From NCBI RefSeq assembly GCF_021729075.1, contig NZ_JAJSAQ010000006.1:62001-126000 (forward strand): a DNA stretch of 64,000 bases, in the 5' to 3' direction. Below the pieces are notes generated by a model. That model saw only the letters and a list, made by a program, of their open reading frames with translations, made no database searches and was not told the DNA's origin. Below are positions 1-9,856 of the stretch, in pieces; within the stretch, counting starts at the first letter, position 1, and the number at the start of each line of letters is the position of its first letter. Position numbers and translations under genes: made by a program. The stretch is from Microbulbifer guangxiensis (GTDB lineage: Bacteria; Pseudomonadota; Gammaproteobacteria; Pseudomonadales; Cellvibrionaceae).

Positions 1-234
1 GCAGCAGAACCCGGCAATGCGGTGCTGCAGAATCGGCTCAGCCAGGTGGACAACCTGCGTGCCGAGGGCAAGCCGACTCTGCCGTCGACGATCGGCGAGG
101 AGCTGGCAACCAATCCCTTTCTGCGCTGTCATATTCCCGCGGTGGCCAGGCGGGCCGCCAGTCACGGGGCAGAAGACAATTCCGATGAGGTGGAGGTTTT
201 CGCCAGTTTGCGAAAGTGGAAGGATAATTTTTGA
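1..234 (+). CDS. gloB: Hydroxyacylglutathione hydrolase (glyoxalase II), 3' end only
   Basis: The reading frame is open from the first base and ends at a TGA at 232-234, so only the last 77 residues are present. The tail carries the C-terminal pattern of glyoxalase II: an LPSTIGEE segment, NPFLRC, and a closing EVFASLRKWKDNF. This region shapes the glutathione-thioester substrate site; the metal-binding HxHxDH part lies upstream of the window. The enzyme hydrolyses S-lactoylglutathione in the methylglyoxal detoxification pathway. The following gene is mltD on the same strand, a neighbourhood also seen in other gammaproteobacteria. Confidence 0.9.
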   Translation, partial: AAEPGNAVLQNRLSQVDNLRAEGKPTLPSTIGEELATNPFLRCHIPAVARRAASHGAEDNSDEVEVFASLRKWKDNF

Positions 235-311
235 ACAAAAGAGAGAGAATGGACTGTCCGCAACAGATGTTGATTTGAGCAACAATCTGACCAATAAATA
301 GCCATTTGCCG

Positions 312-341
312 TTGACCAGTCCCGGTACCTCTCTTTAGAAT
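312..341 (+). promoter_or_regulatory. Candidate sigma70 promoter for mltD
   Basis: TTGACC at 312-317 and TAGAAT at 336-341 are separated by 18 bp, about 100 bp before the mltD start. Both hexamers match the sigma70 consensus at four or five positions. Prediction by eye only. Confidence 0.5.
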
Positions 342-442
342 CAGTCAATTACAGATAAAAGCTCAGGTTTGACTCCAAGAATTACAAACCTGGCGCCAAC
401 GCAGCAGTAGAAACCCAAGCTATAAGCATCGCGGGCACCAGC

Positions 443-1996
443 ATGGTTCATAAAAGATTTGCCGTTGCAGTACTGGCAGCGGCCGTGGGGGCTTGCGCGC
501 AAGTGGAAAAACAGCCCATTGCGCAGCAGGACGAGTTGTACCACGACAGAAAGGTTGTAGCCTCTCCCAGTATGGAGAAAGCCACTTCGGCCAAGCCGGA
601 GGCGGCACTGCCTCCCGTTGACATCTGGGATCGGCTCCGCCGTGGCTTCCACCTGGAGCGCCGGCTGGACAACCCCAAAGTCCGGGATTACGTGGCCTAT
701 TTCTCGAAGAATGAAGGCTATATGTCCCGGGTGACTGAGCGTTCCCGGCGCTATATCTTCCACGTAGCGGACAAGCTCGAGCAGGCAAACCTGCCGATGG
801 AGCTGGCGCTGCTGCCGATCGTCGAGAGCGCCTACGACCCCTTCGCCTACTCCCACGCCCGCGCCTCGGGCATGTGGCAGTTCATCCCCGCCACCGGCCG
901 CGCCTTCGGCCTGCACCAGAACTGGTGGTATGACGGCCGCCGGGACGTGGATGCCTCCACCGACGCGGCGATCGCCTATTTTCAGTACCTGTCCGAGCGC
1001 TTCGATGGCGACTGGGAGCTTGTCCTCGCGGCCTACAACGCCGGAGAGGGCACCGTGCGGCGCGCGAGGCAGCGGAATGAGCGCCGCGGCCTCGGTACCA
1101 CTTTCTGGGACCTGAAACTGCCAAGGGAGACACAGCGCTACGTCCCACAGCTGCTGGCACTGGCAGAGGTCGTGTCCAGACCGGACTACTACCGGGTGCC
1201 CCTGCACGACGTGGCCAACGAACCCTATTACACCAAGGTGAATGTGGGTAGCCAGATCGATCTTGCACAGGCAGCCGATCTGGCGGGTATCGAAGTCGAA
1301 GAGCTCTACCTGCTCAATCCCGGCTTCAATCGCTGGGCCACCGACCCGAATGGCAATCATGAACTCCTGATTCCGACAGCCAGCGAAAGAGTCTTCCACG
1401 CTGCACTGAGCGAACTGCCCGTCGACCAGCGCGTCAGCTGGCAACGCTATAAGATCTCCCGCGGTGACACGCTCTCCACCATCGCGCGTCGCTATGAAAC
1501 CACCGTCGCAGCCATTCGCGAAGCCAACAAGCTGCGTGGCAACACGATCCGCGCCGGCCAGACACTCCTGATCCCCAGCGCTTCCGGACCTGCCGGGCAA
1601 TACGCCTACGCACTGGATGAGCGCGTCCGCCGGCAGCAGTCGTCCGGTCAGGGCAGCAAAACCACCTATACCGTACGGCCGGGAGATACGCTCTGGGGCA
1701 TTGCCCGTTCCATGGATGTCGGCGTGCGGGATCTCGCCAAATGGAACAGCATGGCTCCCGGCGACACCCTCCGGCCTGGCCGGAAACTGGTCGCCTACAA
1801 CGGTGGCGACAGTAACAGCCGCACGACCCGCAAGCTCTCGTACCGGGTGCGCAATGGCGATTCCCTGTACCGCATTGCCCGCAAGTTCAGCATCGAGATC
1901 AACGATATCCTGCGCTGGAACAAGATCAGCAAATCCACCTATCTACAGCCGGGTCAGCGCCTGACCCTGTTCGTGGACACCGCGGCAAGCGGTTGA
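443..1996 (+). CDS. mltD: Membrane-bound lytic murein transglycosylase D
   Basis: This 517-residue lipoprotein cleaves the glycan strands of peptidoglycan to form 1,6-anhydromuropeptides. A short signal peptide ends in the lipobox V15-G-A-C18. The goose-lysozyme-like SLT domain spans roughly residues 110-240; the catalytic Glu is E128 in PIVESAY, followed by the family motif SGMWQFIPATGRAFGL. Three LysM peptidoglycan-binding modules start near residues 336, 409 and 467, each with a (G/N)GD(T/S)L core. The start is the ATG at 443; its ribosome-binding site is weak. It lies about 210 bp after gloB and has its own candidate promoter. Confidence 0.95.
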   Translation: MVHKRFAVAVLAAAVGACAQVEKQPIAQQDELYHDRKVVASPSMEKATSAKPEAALPPVDIWDRLRRGFHLERRLDNPKVRDYVAYFSKNEGYMSRVTERSRRYIFHVADKLEQANLPMELALLPIVESAYDPFAYSHARASGMWQFIPATGRAFGLHQNWWYDGRRDVDASTDAAIAYFQYLSERFDGDWELVLAAYNAGEGTVRRARQRNERRGLGTTFWDLKLPRETQRYVPQLLALAEVVSRPDYYRVPLHDVANEPYYTKVNVGSQIDLAQAADLAGIEVEELYLLNPGFNRWATDPNGNHELLIPTASERVFHAALSELPVDQRVSWQRYKISRGDTLSTIARRYETTVAAIREANKLRGNTIRAGQTLLIPSASGPAGQYAYALDERVRRQQSSGQGSKTTYTVRPGDTLWGIARSMDVGVRDLAKWNSMAPGDTLRPGRKLVAYNGGDSNSRTTRKLSYRVRNGDSLYRIARKFSIEINDILRWNKISKSTYLQPGQRLTLFVDTAASG

Positions 1997-2025
1997 AGCC
2001 GATACAGCTGACAGCAGACATGAAA

Positions 2026-2045
2026 AAGCCCGCTTATGCGGGCTT
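2026..2045 (+). terminator. Hairpin after mltD
   Basis: An 8-bp perfect stem (AAGCCCGC / GCGGGCTT) with a TTAT loop lies 30 bp after the mltD stop. It lacks a clear T-run, so termination strength is uncertain. Confidence 0.55.
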
Positions 2046-2108
2046 AGTGTGCTGATAAACCCCACCATTTGCTTAAAGCTGGCTCAGGGGCGACAGAGCG
2101 CTAGGACC

Positions 2109-2183
2109 CACATTTCGAAAACGCACAAGTACGTCCGTGTAGCTCCGTCGGGTACGTCCTGTACCCGACGGTTTCGAAATGTG
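2109..2183. repeat. Nested extragenic palindrome (REP/MITE-like)
   Basis: The outer arms CACATTTCGAAA (2109-2120) and TTTCGAAATGTG (2172-2183) are perfect inverted repeats of 12 bp. Inside them, 11-bp arms at 2145-2155 and 2161-2171 (CCGTCGGGTAC and its complement) enclose a 5-nt loop. The element contains no reading frame. It accounts for most of the 336-bp gap between mltD and ppiD; the rest holds terminator hairpins. Confidence 0.75.
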
Positions 2184-2235
2184 AGCCCTATCACTCTGCC
2201 TTAAATTCCCGCAGGGGGACTTTGTCAGCAGGCTC

Positions 2236-2259
2236 AGCCCGCTTTAAGCGGGCTTTTTC
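2236..2259 (+). terminator. Rho-independent terminator-like hairpin
   Basis: A 7-bp GC stem (AGCCCGC / GCGGGCT) with a TTTAA loop is followed by TTTTC. Its stem nearly repeats the hairpin at 2026-2045. It is 240 bp after mltD, beyond the nested palindrome. Confidence 0.6.
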
Positions 2260-2298
2260 ATGTCTGGACGTCCGCCGCCTGTCGGCATGGTACAGTCA

Positions 2299-2323
2299 AG
2301 GCCCGCCTTTTCGGGACGGGCCT
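2299..2323 (-). terminator. Hairpin downstream of ppiD
   Basis: The arms AGGCCCG and CGGGCCT lie 10 bp past the ppiD stop on the minus strand. The T-run is poor. Confidence 0.45.
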
Positions 2324-2332
2324 CTCTCACCA

Positions 2333-4207
2333 TCAGCGGTTGATTTCCACATCCGCTTCAGTTTTCAGGTACTGCTGCACTGCCGCCAGCTCAGAGGTCC
2401 CGGTCATGGAGGCGAGCTGCTGCATCAGCGCTTCCCGCTGTTCCTTGCTCTGGCGGGACAGCTCGCCCGGACGGACTTCGCGGAGCTGAAGCACAACCCG
2501 ATCTCCACTGTCTGTGGCGAATGCGCTCAGCAGGCTGTCACCCGACTGCGGTGCCGGCAGATGGAAGGCCTGCTCCACGATCTCGCCGCGCTGGCCCATG
2601 CCGCCGCGGCGGGTACCATCACTCGTCTCCAGGGTCAGGTCCTTCTGCTCTGCCAGGGCGGCAAACTGGGCGCCCCCTTCCAGCTGCTTTTTCAATGCCT
2701 CGGCATCCTGAGCCAGTTGCTCGCTCGCCTTCTCACGCTTCAGGCGCTCGGCAATCTGCTCCCTTACCTCATCCAGCGGATAGGTACCCTCGGGCTTGTG
2801 CTCCAGTACCCTCAGGACCAGAGAGTGCTCATTGCTCAGGTTGAGTACGTCAGACGTATTGCCATCCAGCATGACTTCCGGCGCAAAGGCCGCATCAATC
2901 ACCTGGCTATTGCCGGCAATGCCGACTCCACCCTGACGACCAAAGAGTCCGGTCGTCTGTACCTTCACACCGAGCTCTTGCGCCGGGCCGGCGAGACTGT
3001 CGGCGTTGTATGCCAGGTCAGCCAACCGGGACAGCGCGCCGACAAACTCGCGTTCAGCTTCCGCATTCTGCAGCTGCTTGCGAATCGCATCCGCGCGCTC
3101 TTCAAAGGTCGGCGGCTCGGAACCAGCCACTTCCACCAGCTTGATCAGGTGCGTACCACTTTCGGTCTGCACCGGCGCAGACACCTGCCCCACCTCGAGT
3201 GCAGCCAGTGCGTCTTCAAACGCCTCGGGGAATACATCCCCGGAGGTAAAGCCGAGATCACCCCCCTGATCGCGTGAACCGAAGTCGTCGGAATAGCTCT
3301 TGGCCAGTTCAGCGAAATCCTCGCCCGCGGCGAGCTTACCCTGAATCTCTTCGATAACTTCCGGGGTCGGCTCTTCGAGCAGGATATGGGCAGCGCGACG
3401 GCGCTCACTGGCCTCGAAACCCTTTACTTCCTGTTCATACTGGGCGCGCACATCCTGGTCCGAAACTTCGATATTCGCAGCAAACATTTCCGGCTTCAGC
3501 TCGATGTACTCGATGGCCACCTGCTCCGGCCGCGCAAAGGCATTCTGATTGGCATCGTAGTACTGTTGGATTTCCTCGTCGGAAACCTGTACCTCAGAAA
3601 GCAGCGGCTCAACCGGAATTACCACGTAATCGAAATCCCGCTCCTCCATGGAGATTGCCACGATTTCTTCGGCATTGGCTCGGGTGGTGAAGGCGCTGTC
3701 GGTCACGGCATCGGCGTACTGCTGCAGGACCAGGTCACGTTCCATGATCTGGCGGAAACCCGCCATAGTGAAACGGTTCTGTGCCAGCCACATGTTCAAC
3801 GTCTGCTTATCGTACTGGCCATTCACCTGGAATCCGGGAATCTGGACGATTTCACGATCGACAGCGGCAGTGCTCATCGCCATACCGCCCTCTTCTGCAG
3901 CCTGGCGCATCACCGCGCTATTGACCAGCTGCTGCAACACCGGCTCACGCAGCTGCTCATCGCTCAGAAGGTCTGCCGGTACGTTTTCCCCATATTGATT
4001 CATGATCATGGCACGGCGATTCTGGATAGCGCGCTGCAAGTCCAGGTTGGTAATTTTCTCACCGTTAACTTCAGCCACCGCATCCGCGGAGCCCCCGCTG
4101 GCACCGGTGAAAAAATCGATACCGCCAATCACCATAATGAAACCGAAAAAGGCAGCAACGATAATCGCCGCCGTGCCCTTGAGGTTGTCTCGCATGGACT
4201 GAAGCAT
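2333..4207 (-). CDS. ppiD: Peptidyl-prolyl isomerase / periplasmic chaperone PpiD
   Basis: This is a 624-residue inner-membrane-anchored chaperone that assists outer-membrane and secreted proteins as they leave the Sec translocon. A single membrane segment covers about residues 12-33 (AAIIVAAFFGFIMVIGGI). A SurA_N-type helical region follows, and a parvulin-like domain lies at about 265-365 (RRAAHILLE, GGDLGFTSGDVFPEAFEDAL, GTHLIKL). The start at 4207 is supported by GGAG 7 nt upstream. It follows hupB and lon on the same strand, the order known from Escherichia coli and relatives. The length matches the family (about 620). Confidence 0.95.
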   Translation of the reverse strand: MLQSMRDNLKGTAAIIVAAFFGFIMVIGGIDFFTGASGGSADAVAEVNGEKITNLDLQRAIQNRRAMIMNQYGENVPADLLSDEQLREPVLQQLVNSAVMRQAAEEGGMAMSTAAVDREIVQIPGFQVNGQYDKQTLNMWLAQNRFTMAGFRQIMERDLVLQQYADAVTDSAFTTRANAEEIVAISMEERDFDYVVIPVEPLLSEVQVSDEEIQQYYDANQNAFARPEQVAIEYIELKPEMFAANIEVSDQDVRAQYEQEVKGFEASERRRAAHILLEEPTPEVIEEIQGKLAAGEDFAELAKSYSDDFGSRDQGGDLGFTSGDVFPEAFEDALAALEVGQVSAPVQTESGTHLIKLVEVAGSEPPTFEERADAIRKQLQNAEAEREFVGALSRLADLAYNADSLAGPAQELGVKVQTTGLFGRQGGVGIAGNSQVIDAAFAPEVMLDGNTSDVLNLSNEHSLVLRVLEHKPEGTYPLDEVREQIAERLKREKASEQLAQDAEALKKQLEGGAQFAALAEQKDLTLETSDGTRRGGMGQRGEIVEQAFHLPAPQSGDSLLSAFATDSGDRVVLQLREVRPGELSRQSKEQREALMQQLASMTGTSELAAVQQYLKTEADVEINR

Positions 4208-4302
4208 GCTCAGCTCCGAAATTTAACTCTGATCACAAACAAAAAAGGCGCATCCAGTCGATACGCCTCCTTGAAGCTTTAACTGCTTGGGGTTAAGGCT
4301 TC

Positions 4303-4575
4303 TTAATTTACCGCGTCTTTCAGGGCTTTGCCGGCCTTGAAATTCGGAATCTTGGCGGCGGCGATTTCGATCGGGTCGCCGGTGCGCGGGTTGCGGCCGG
4401 TGCGGGCAGCGCGCTCTTTTACAGCGAAGGTACCGAAACCTACCAGTGCAACCTGGTCGCCTTTTTTCAGGGCCTCAGTGATGCTATCTACCATTGCGTC
4501 CAGTGCGCGGCCAGCAGCTGCTTTCGGAATATCTGCAGATTCGGCAATCGCTTCAATCAGTTCGGACTTATTCAC
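4303..4575 (-). CDS. hupB: DNA-binding protein HU-beta
   Basis: This 90-residue histone-like protein bends and compacts DNA as a dimer. It begins [16 protein letters not shown] and contains the HU signature [18 protein letters not shown], which includes the arm that inserts into the minor groove around the conserved proline. The start is GTG at 4573-4575, with AGAGGG about 8 nt upstream. It sits between lon and ppiD on the same strand. The 250-bp leader before it (4576-4826) holds the lon terminator and is otherwise featureless by eye. Confidence 0.97.
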   Translation of the reverse strand: MNKSELIEAIAESADIPKAAAGRALDAMVDSITEALKKGDQVALVGFGTFAVKERAARTGRNPRTGDPIEIAAAKIPNFKAGKALKDAVN

Positions 4576-4794
4576 GCTTAATCCCTCTGTTCTTTTCTAG
4601 GTATGTTTTGGCGCCCGCCTTGGACGCCTTTGCGTTCGAGCCTTGAGTCACCGGCAATTTTGGCGCCGGCCAATAAGCCACGTGTTATACCAACTGCCTG
4701 ATAGCGGGTCAAGGAACGACGGGGCTTTCAGGGCAGTTGGACGTTTTTACAGCAACCTTGCGGCGAGCTCAGATTATTTTTTGATCTTTACAGT

Positions 4795-4820
4795 AAAAGG
4801 GCCACCCTGCGGGTGGCCCT
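4795..4820 (-). terminator. Rho-independent terminator of lon
   Basis: Perfect 10-bp arms (AGGGCCACCC and its complement) with a 3-nt loop are followed on the minus strand by TTTT, starting 6 bp past the lon stop. Confidence 0.85.
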
Positions 4821-4826
4821 GACTGG

Positions 4827-7232
4827 TCAATGGGTATGCACGGACCGCTGCGACCGCTCCTCGGCCTGCTTCTGCAGCGCGGAGTACTCTTCATCTGACA
4901 GCGACTGTGGCTTGTGTTCGAGCGCGTACTCGAGCACCTGATCGATCCACTTGACCGGCTTGATCACGAGATCCTGCTGGATGTTTTCCGGAATATCCCT
5001 CAGGTCCCGCTCGTTGTCGGCGGGAATCAGCACCGTCTTGATGCCACCGCGGTGGGCTGCCAGCAATTTCTCCTTGAGCCCCCCGATCCGCAGCACCTCG
5101 CCCCGCAGCGTGATCTCACCGGTCATGGCCACATCGGCCCGTACCGGGATATTGGTCAACACGGAAGCCAGCGCGGTGCACATGGCGATACCCGCGGAGG
5201 GACCATCCTTCGGGGTAGCTCCTTCCGGCACGTGAATATGGATATCCCGGGTCTCGTTGAAGTCCGGCGCAATCCCCAGCACCTGGGAGCGGGCACGGAC
5301 CACGGTCAACGCGGCCTGAATGGACTCCTGCATCACATCGCCCAGAGAACCAGTCTTGATGACCCGGCCCTTGCCGGGCACCGCTGACGACTCGATGGTG
5401 AGCAGCTCGCCACCCACTTCGGTCCAGGCAAGGCCGGTAACCTGACCGATCTTGTTGTCCTCTTCAGCGCGCCCGAAATCGTACTTGCGAACACCCAGCA
5501 GGTCCTCGAGCTGGTTGGGCTCAACAACGGCCTTGCGGCTGCTGGCGTCGCGCACATGCTCGGTAACCACTTTGCGGCAGATCTTGGCGATTTCACGGTC
5601 CAGGCCGCGGACACCCGCTTCGCGGGTATAGAAGCGCACGATGTCGCGAACGGTATCGTCCTTGAGCACCAGCTCATTGTCCTTGAGGCCATTGGCCTTG
5701 CGCTGCTTGGGTACCAGGTAGCGCTGGGCAATGTTCAGTTTTTCATCCTCGGTGTAACCCGGAATGCGGATGACCTCCATCCGGTCCAGGAGCGGCCCCG
5801 GAATGTTCATGGAGTTCGAAGTGCATACGAACATCACATCAGACAGGTCGTAATCCACTTCCAGGTAGTGGTCGTTGAAGCTTTTGTTCTGCTCCGGGTC
5901 GAGCACTTCCAGCAGTGCCGATGCCGGATCCCCGCGATGGTCCATGCCCATCTTGTCCACCTCATCGAGAAGGAACAGTGGGTTCTTGACGCCGACCTTG
6001 GAAATCTTCTGTATCAGCTTGCCCGGCAATGAGCCGATATAAGTCCGGCGATGGCCGCGAATTTCAGCCTCGTCGCGCACACCGCCAAGCGCCATGCGTA
6101 CATACTTGCGGTTGGTGGCACGGGCAATCGATTGGCCGAGGGATGTCTTACCCACCCCGGGCGGGCCAACCAGACACAGGATCGGCCCTTTAACTTTCTT
6201 CACCCGTTTCTGCACGGCGAGATACTCGAGGATCCGCTCTTTCACTTCCTCGAGGCCGTAGTGATCTTTCTCGAGAATCTCTTCGGCTTTCTTCAGGTCG
6301 TGACGAACGCGACTCGCTTTCTTCCACGGCACACTGAGCATCCAGTCGATATAACTGCGCAGCACAGAAGCTTCCGCAGACATCGGCGACATCATTTTCA
6401 GCTTGGCCAGTTCCGCGCGGGTTTTCTTCTCTGCTTCCGCACTCATGCCGGATTCGGCAATCTTCTTCTCGAGCTCCTCAACCTCGTTGGGCTCTTCGGT
6501 AATATCACCCAGCTCCTTCTGAATGGCCTTCATCTGCTCATTCAGGTAGTACTCACGCTGGCTCTTCTCCATCTGTTTCTTGACCCGCCCGCGGATGCGC
6601 TTTTCCACCTGGATCAGGTCAATCTCGGAATCCATCAGACCCAGTAACTGCTCCAGGCGTTCCTTGACGCTCACGGTTTCGAGCAGCTCCTGCTTCTGCG
6701 GCAGTTCGAGAGACATATGTGCGGCGATGGTGTCTGCCAGCCGGCCCGGCTCATCGATGCCCGACAGGGAGGTGATCACCTCATTCGGTACTTTTTTGCT
6801 GACGGACACATACTGCTCGAATTGCGACATGGCCGAGCGGACCAGCGCCTCGGACTCCGCCTCCGGCAGCTCCTCGCTCTCCATCTCTTCCACGGTGGCG
6901 CGGTAATGCCCCTCTCCCTCGATCACATCGAGCACCTTCACCCGGCGGCTGCCTTCCACCAGAACTTTCACGGTACCGTCCGGGAGCTTGAGGAGCTGCA
7001 ATACGCTGGCGACCGTCCCTACCCGGTAGATGTCGTCCTTGCCCGGGTCATCCTCGGAGGCCTGGCGCTGCGCGACCAGCAATACCTGCTTATCGTCGCG
7101 CATGGCTTCCTCGAGGGCGTCGATGGACTTTTCCCTGCCCACAAACAGCGGAATCACCATATGCGGATAAACGACCACATCTCGCAGCGGCAGCAGCGGA
7201 TACTCTTGTTTGGTGTCGGATTGCTGATCCAT
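4827..7232 (-). CDS. lon: ATP-dependent protease La (Lon)
   Basis: This 801-residue cytosolic AAA+ protease degrades misfolded and short-lived regulatory proteins. It has an N-terminal LON substrate domain, an ATPase module with Walker A GPPGVGKT (356-363) and Walker [11 protein letters not shown], and a C-terminal protease domain. The catalytic pair is S679 in [10 protein letters not shown] and K722 in [12 protein letters not shown], the same numbers as in E. coli. That match, with GAGAGGAG just upstream, supports the ATG at 7232; the frame continues 42 codons further upstream without a ribosome-binding site. It lies after clpX and before hupB. Confidence 0.98.
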   Translation of the reverse strand: MDQQSDTKQEYPLLPLRDVVVYPHMVIPLFVGREKSIDALEEAMRDDKQVLLVAQRQASEDDPGKDDIYRVGTVASVLQLLKLPDGTVKVLVEGSRRVKVLDVIEGEGHYRATVEEMESEELPEAESEALVRSAMSQFEQYVSVSKKVPNEVITSLSGIDEPGRLADTIAAHMSLELPQKQELLETVSVKERLEQLLGLMDSEIDLIQVEKRIRGRVKKQMEKSQREYYLNEQMKAIQKELGDITEEPNEVEELEKKIAESGMSAEAEKKTRAELAKLKMMSPMSAEASVLRSYIDWMLSVPWKKASRVRHDLKKAEEILEKDHYGLEEVKERILEYLAVQKRVKKVKGPILCLVGPPGVGKTSLGQSIARATNRKYVRMALGGVRDEAEIRGHRRTYIGSLPGKLIQKISKVGVKNPLFLLDEVDKMGMDHRGDPASALLEVLDPEQNKSFNDHYLEVDYDLSDVMFVCTSNSMNIPGPLLDRMEVIRIPGYTEDEKLNIAQRYLVPKQRKANGLKDNELVLKDDTVRDIVRFYTREAGVRGLDREIAKICRKVVTEHVRDASSRKAVVEPNQLEDLLGVRKYDFGRAEEDNKIGQVTGLAWTEVGGELLTIESSAVPGKGRVIKTGSLGDVMQESIQAALTVVRARSQVLGIAPDFNETRDIHIHVPEGATPKDGPSAGIAMCTALASVLTNIPVRADVAMTGEITLRGEVLRIGGLKEKLLAAHRGGIKTVLIPADNERDLRDIPENIQQDLVIKPVKWIDQVLEYALEHKPQSLSDEEYSALQKQAEERSQRSVHTH

Positions 7233-7480
7233 AGAACTCCTCTCGGCCCGATCACTGGGGTACTGTGGCGCGGTATTCTGGGCAATGGCTAATGTGATTT
7301 CCCCGCTCCGGCCACCACTTCTGTAAGGCAGAGATGGGGGGTAGTCACTGGAATACAAGTCTAATCTAAGCGCAATTGGCTGCCGACAAAGAAATTATCC
7401 CACCCTCCCGGAGTCACTCCGGATAGCCGGCACCTGGAGAAGGTACTGCCGGGGCATGGGAGCGGATTGCATCCGGACAC

Positions 7481-7507
7481 AAAAAAAGCCCCGGATGGGG
7501 CTTTTTT
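7481..7507 (-). terminator. Rho-independent terminator of clpX
   Basis: A stem of GCCCC/GGGGC extended by A/T tracts (AAAAAAAGCCCC...GGGGCTTTTTT) lies 54 bp past the clpX stop. The symmetric A and T runs would let it work in both directions. Confidence 0.85.
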
Positions 7508-7560
7508 GTACAGCACTTGCTGGCAGAGTTACCACCGGGGTCCACACCCGGCTATCCGGT

Positions 7561-8850
7561 TCACTCCTCCGGCGCCGCCTTCTGCTGCGGGGACTCGTTA
7601 CTGGCGTAGACCAGCAACGGCGCCGACTCGCCCTTGATGACCGCTTCGTCGATCACCACCTTGGCCACATTATCCATGGACGGAATGTCGTACATGGTTT
7701 CCAGCAGCACGGACTCCATGATCGAGCGCAGGCCACGGGCACCGGTCTTGCGCTCCATTGCCTTGGCCGCAACCGCGTCCAGCGCGTCGGGACGGAAGTC
7801 CAGCTCCACACCCTCCATGTCGAAGAGCTTTGCATACTGCTTGGTGAGAGCATTCTTTGGCTCGGTCAGGATCTGCACCAGCGCCTCGCGATCCAGCTCT
7901 TCCAGCGTCGCCGTGACCGGCAGACGGCCGACAAACTCCGGGATCAGCCCGTAACGCACCAGGTCTTCGGGTTCCAGGTCGCGCAGGATCTCGCCAAAGT
8001 TGCTGTTACCGTCCTTGGACTTCACCTCAGCACTGAAGCCGATACCACCCTTTTCAGAGCGGTCCCGGATCACCTTGTCGAGGCCGGCAAAGGCGCCGCC
8101 ACAGATGAACAGGATATTGGACGTATCCACCTGCAGGAACTCCTGCTGCGGATGCTTGCGCCCACCCTGGGGCGGAACCGAGGCAACAGTGCCTTCGATC
8201 AGTTTCAGCAGCGCCTGCTGTACACCCTCGCCGGACACGTCACGGGTGATGGAGGGGTTGTCAGACTTGCGGGAAATCTTGTCGATTTCATCGATATAGA
8301 CGATGCCCTGCTGCGCCTTGTCGACGTCGTAGTCACACTTCTGCAGCAGTTTCTGAATGATGTTTTCCACGTCCTCGCCGACGTAACCGGCCTCGGTCAG
8401 GGTCGTCGCATCGGCAATGGTGAACGGCACATTGAGCAGGCGCGCCAGCGTCTCGGCCAGAAGTGTCTTACCGCTACCGGTCGGACCCACCAGCAGGATG
8501 TTGGACTTGCTCAGCTCAACGTCGTCCTTGCCCTTGGCACCGGTCTTGGTGCGCAGGCGCTTGTAGTGGTTGTATACCGCCACCGCCAGTACACGCTTGG
8601 CGCGCTCCTGGCCGATCACGTACTGGTCAAGGATCTCGGTAATTTCCTTCGGCGTGGGCAGGCGGCCCTCCTGACCATCGGAAGATTCCTGAACCTCTTC
8701 GCGGATGATATCGGTACAAAGCTCGACGCACTCGTCACAGATAAACACGGACGGGCCGGCAATCAGCTTGCGTACTTCCTGCTGGCTCTTGCCGCAAAAG
8801 GAACAGTACAGCAGCTTGCCGTTGTCTTCTCCGCTGTTCTGGTCGGTCAT
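7561..8850 (-). CDS. clpX: ATP-dependent Clp protease ATP-binding subunit ClpX
   Basis: This 429-residue AAA+ unfoldase feeds substrates to ClpP. The N-terminal zinc-binding domain has four cysteines ([11 protein letters not shown] and CDECVELC). The ATPase core has Walker [11 protein letters not shown], Walker [11 protein letters not shown], and the pore loop GYVGEDVE. The ClpP-docking IGF-type loop is present as GGIGFSAEV. The chosen start, [10 protein letters not shown], has GGAG about 9 nt upstream; a longer frame adds 15 residues of no known homology. It lies 190 bp downstream of clpP and upstream of lon. Confidence 0.98.
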   Translation of the reverse strand: MTDQNSGEDNGKLLYCSFCGKSQQEVRKLIAGPSVFICDECVELCTDIIREEVQESSDGQEGRLPTPKEITEILDQYVIGQERAKRVLAVAVYNHYKRLRTKTGAKGKDDVELSKSNILLVGPTGSGKTLLAETLARLLNVPFTIADATTLTEAGYVGEDVENIIQKLLQKCDYDVDKAQQGIVYIDEIDKISRKSDNPSITRDVSGEGVQQALLKLIEGTVASVPPQGGRKHPQQEFLQVDTSNILFICGGAFAGLDKVIRDRSEKGGIGFSAEVKSKDGNSNFGEILRDLEPEDLVRYGLIPEFVGRLPVTATLEELDREALVQILTEPKNALTKQYAKLFDMEGVELDFRPDALDAVAAKAMERKTGARGLRSIMESVLLETMYDIPSMDNVAKVVIDEAVIKGESAPLLVYASNESPQQKAAPEE

Positions 8851-9041
8851 CAATCTACTCCGTGGTCTCTGGCCCGCCGTCAGCCGGCTGCCCATTAGTC
8901 TTCTCTAGCAAGATGCTGCCTTTTGGCGGCTTTTTCAAGCCCTTTGTAACAGCCGTGGGCGCAAGGCCTGTCAGCAAAAACAGAAGCCGAGGAAATTCAT
9001 CCTCCAACAGGGGCCTGAGCGGTCAATCGATCTTAAATCGC

Positions 9042-9680
9042 TTACTTTTCTAGTACCTGGCGACGGGTCAGCACGTCGTCAACCAGGCCATATTCCTTCG
9101 CTTCATCCGCGCTGAGGAAGTGATCGCGCTCTGTATCGCGCTCTATGTCACTCATGTCGCGCCCGGTATGGTGGGCCATCAACTCGTTCAGGCGCTTGCG
9201 GATCTTCAGGATTTCCTGGGCATGGATATGAATATCGCTCGCCTGCCCCTGGGCACCGCCACTCGGCTGGTGAATCATCACCCGCGAGTTGGGCGTCGCG
9301 TAACGCTTGCCCTCCGCACCGGCAGCCAGCAGGAAGGCGCCCATGCTGCATGCCTGGCCGATGCACATGGTGCTGACATTCGGCTTGATGAACTGCATGG
9401 TGTCGTAGATGGACATGCCGGCAGTTACCGAGCCACCCGGGGAGTTGATGTAGAGGTGAATATCCTTGTCGGGGTTCTCGGCCTCGAGAAACAGCAACTG
9501 GGCGACGACCAGGTTTGCCATGTGGTCCTCTACCTGTCCGACGAGGAAGATGACGCGCTCTTTCAGCAGGCGCGAGTAGATGTCGAACGAGCGTTCGCCG
9601 CGTGCAGTCTGCTCTACCACCATCGGCACCAGGCCGGTAGCTTGAGGATCGAAGGCCAGGGGATGATCAAAACGTGCCAT
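9042..9680 (-). CDS. clpP: ATP-dependent Clp protease proteolytic subunit
   Basis: This 212-residue serine peptidase assembles into two stacked heptameric rings and pairs with ClpX or ClpA. The catalytic triad can be read as S112 (GQACSMGAF), H137 (VMIHQPSGG) and D186 ([10 protein letters not shown]), one residue off the E. coli full-length numbering. The ATG at 9680 has AAGGAAG about 10 nt upstream; an in-frame ATG at 9731 adds 17 residues but lacks a ribosome-binding site. It lies between tig and clpX, all on the minus strand. Confidence 0.97.
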   Translation of the reverse strand: MARFDHPLAFDPQATGLVPMVVEQTARGERSFDIYSRLLKERVIFLVGQVEDHMANLVVAQLLFLEAENPDKDIHLYINSPGGSVTAGMSIYDTMQFIKPNVSTMCIGQACSMGAFLLAAGAEGKRYATPNSRVMIHQPSGGAQGQASDIHIHAQEILKIRKRLNELMAHHTGRDMSDIERDTERDHFLSADEAKEYGLVDDVLTRRQVLEK

Positions 9681-9817
9681 AAATACCGTAGCTTCCTTTT
9701 GTGGCGTATCAGGCGAGAGTACCCGGATCATTGAGATCGGGACTGGAAATTTGGACTTTCTGAGCTTAACCGGTCGAAGGCGAGAAAGCCAGCCGGCCTG
9801 GGGGAGGAGGGAAAGGT

Positions 9818-9846
9818 ATCGGCGACTGCCGGTGGCAGCCGCCGAT
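9818..9846 (-). terminator. Hairpin after tig
   Basis: A long stem pairs ATCGGCG-CTGCC with GGCAG-CGCCGAT around a GGT loop, 11 bp past the tig stop. No strong T-run follows, so it may be an attenuator or 3'-end stabiliser between tig and clpP. Confidence 0.5.
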
Positions 9847-9856
9847 GGTCAGCGCA

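Noticed and set aside
7233..7358. 42-residue N-terminal extension of lon
   Set aside because: The downstream ATG has a strong ribosome-binding site and gives the E. coli residue numbers S679 and K722 exactly.
7360..7400. Possible heat-shock promoter upstream of lon
   Set aside because: No CTTGAAA/CCCCAT pair with correct spacing is present; only weak sigma70-like hexamers could be fitted.
7456..8898. 480-codon plus-strand open frame opposite clpX
   Set aside because: It mirrors the clpX coding frame. In GC-rich DNA the strand opposite a real gene is often free of stops. The translation shows no recognisable protein, while clpX is unmistakable.
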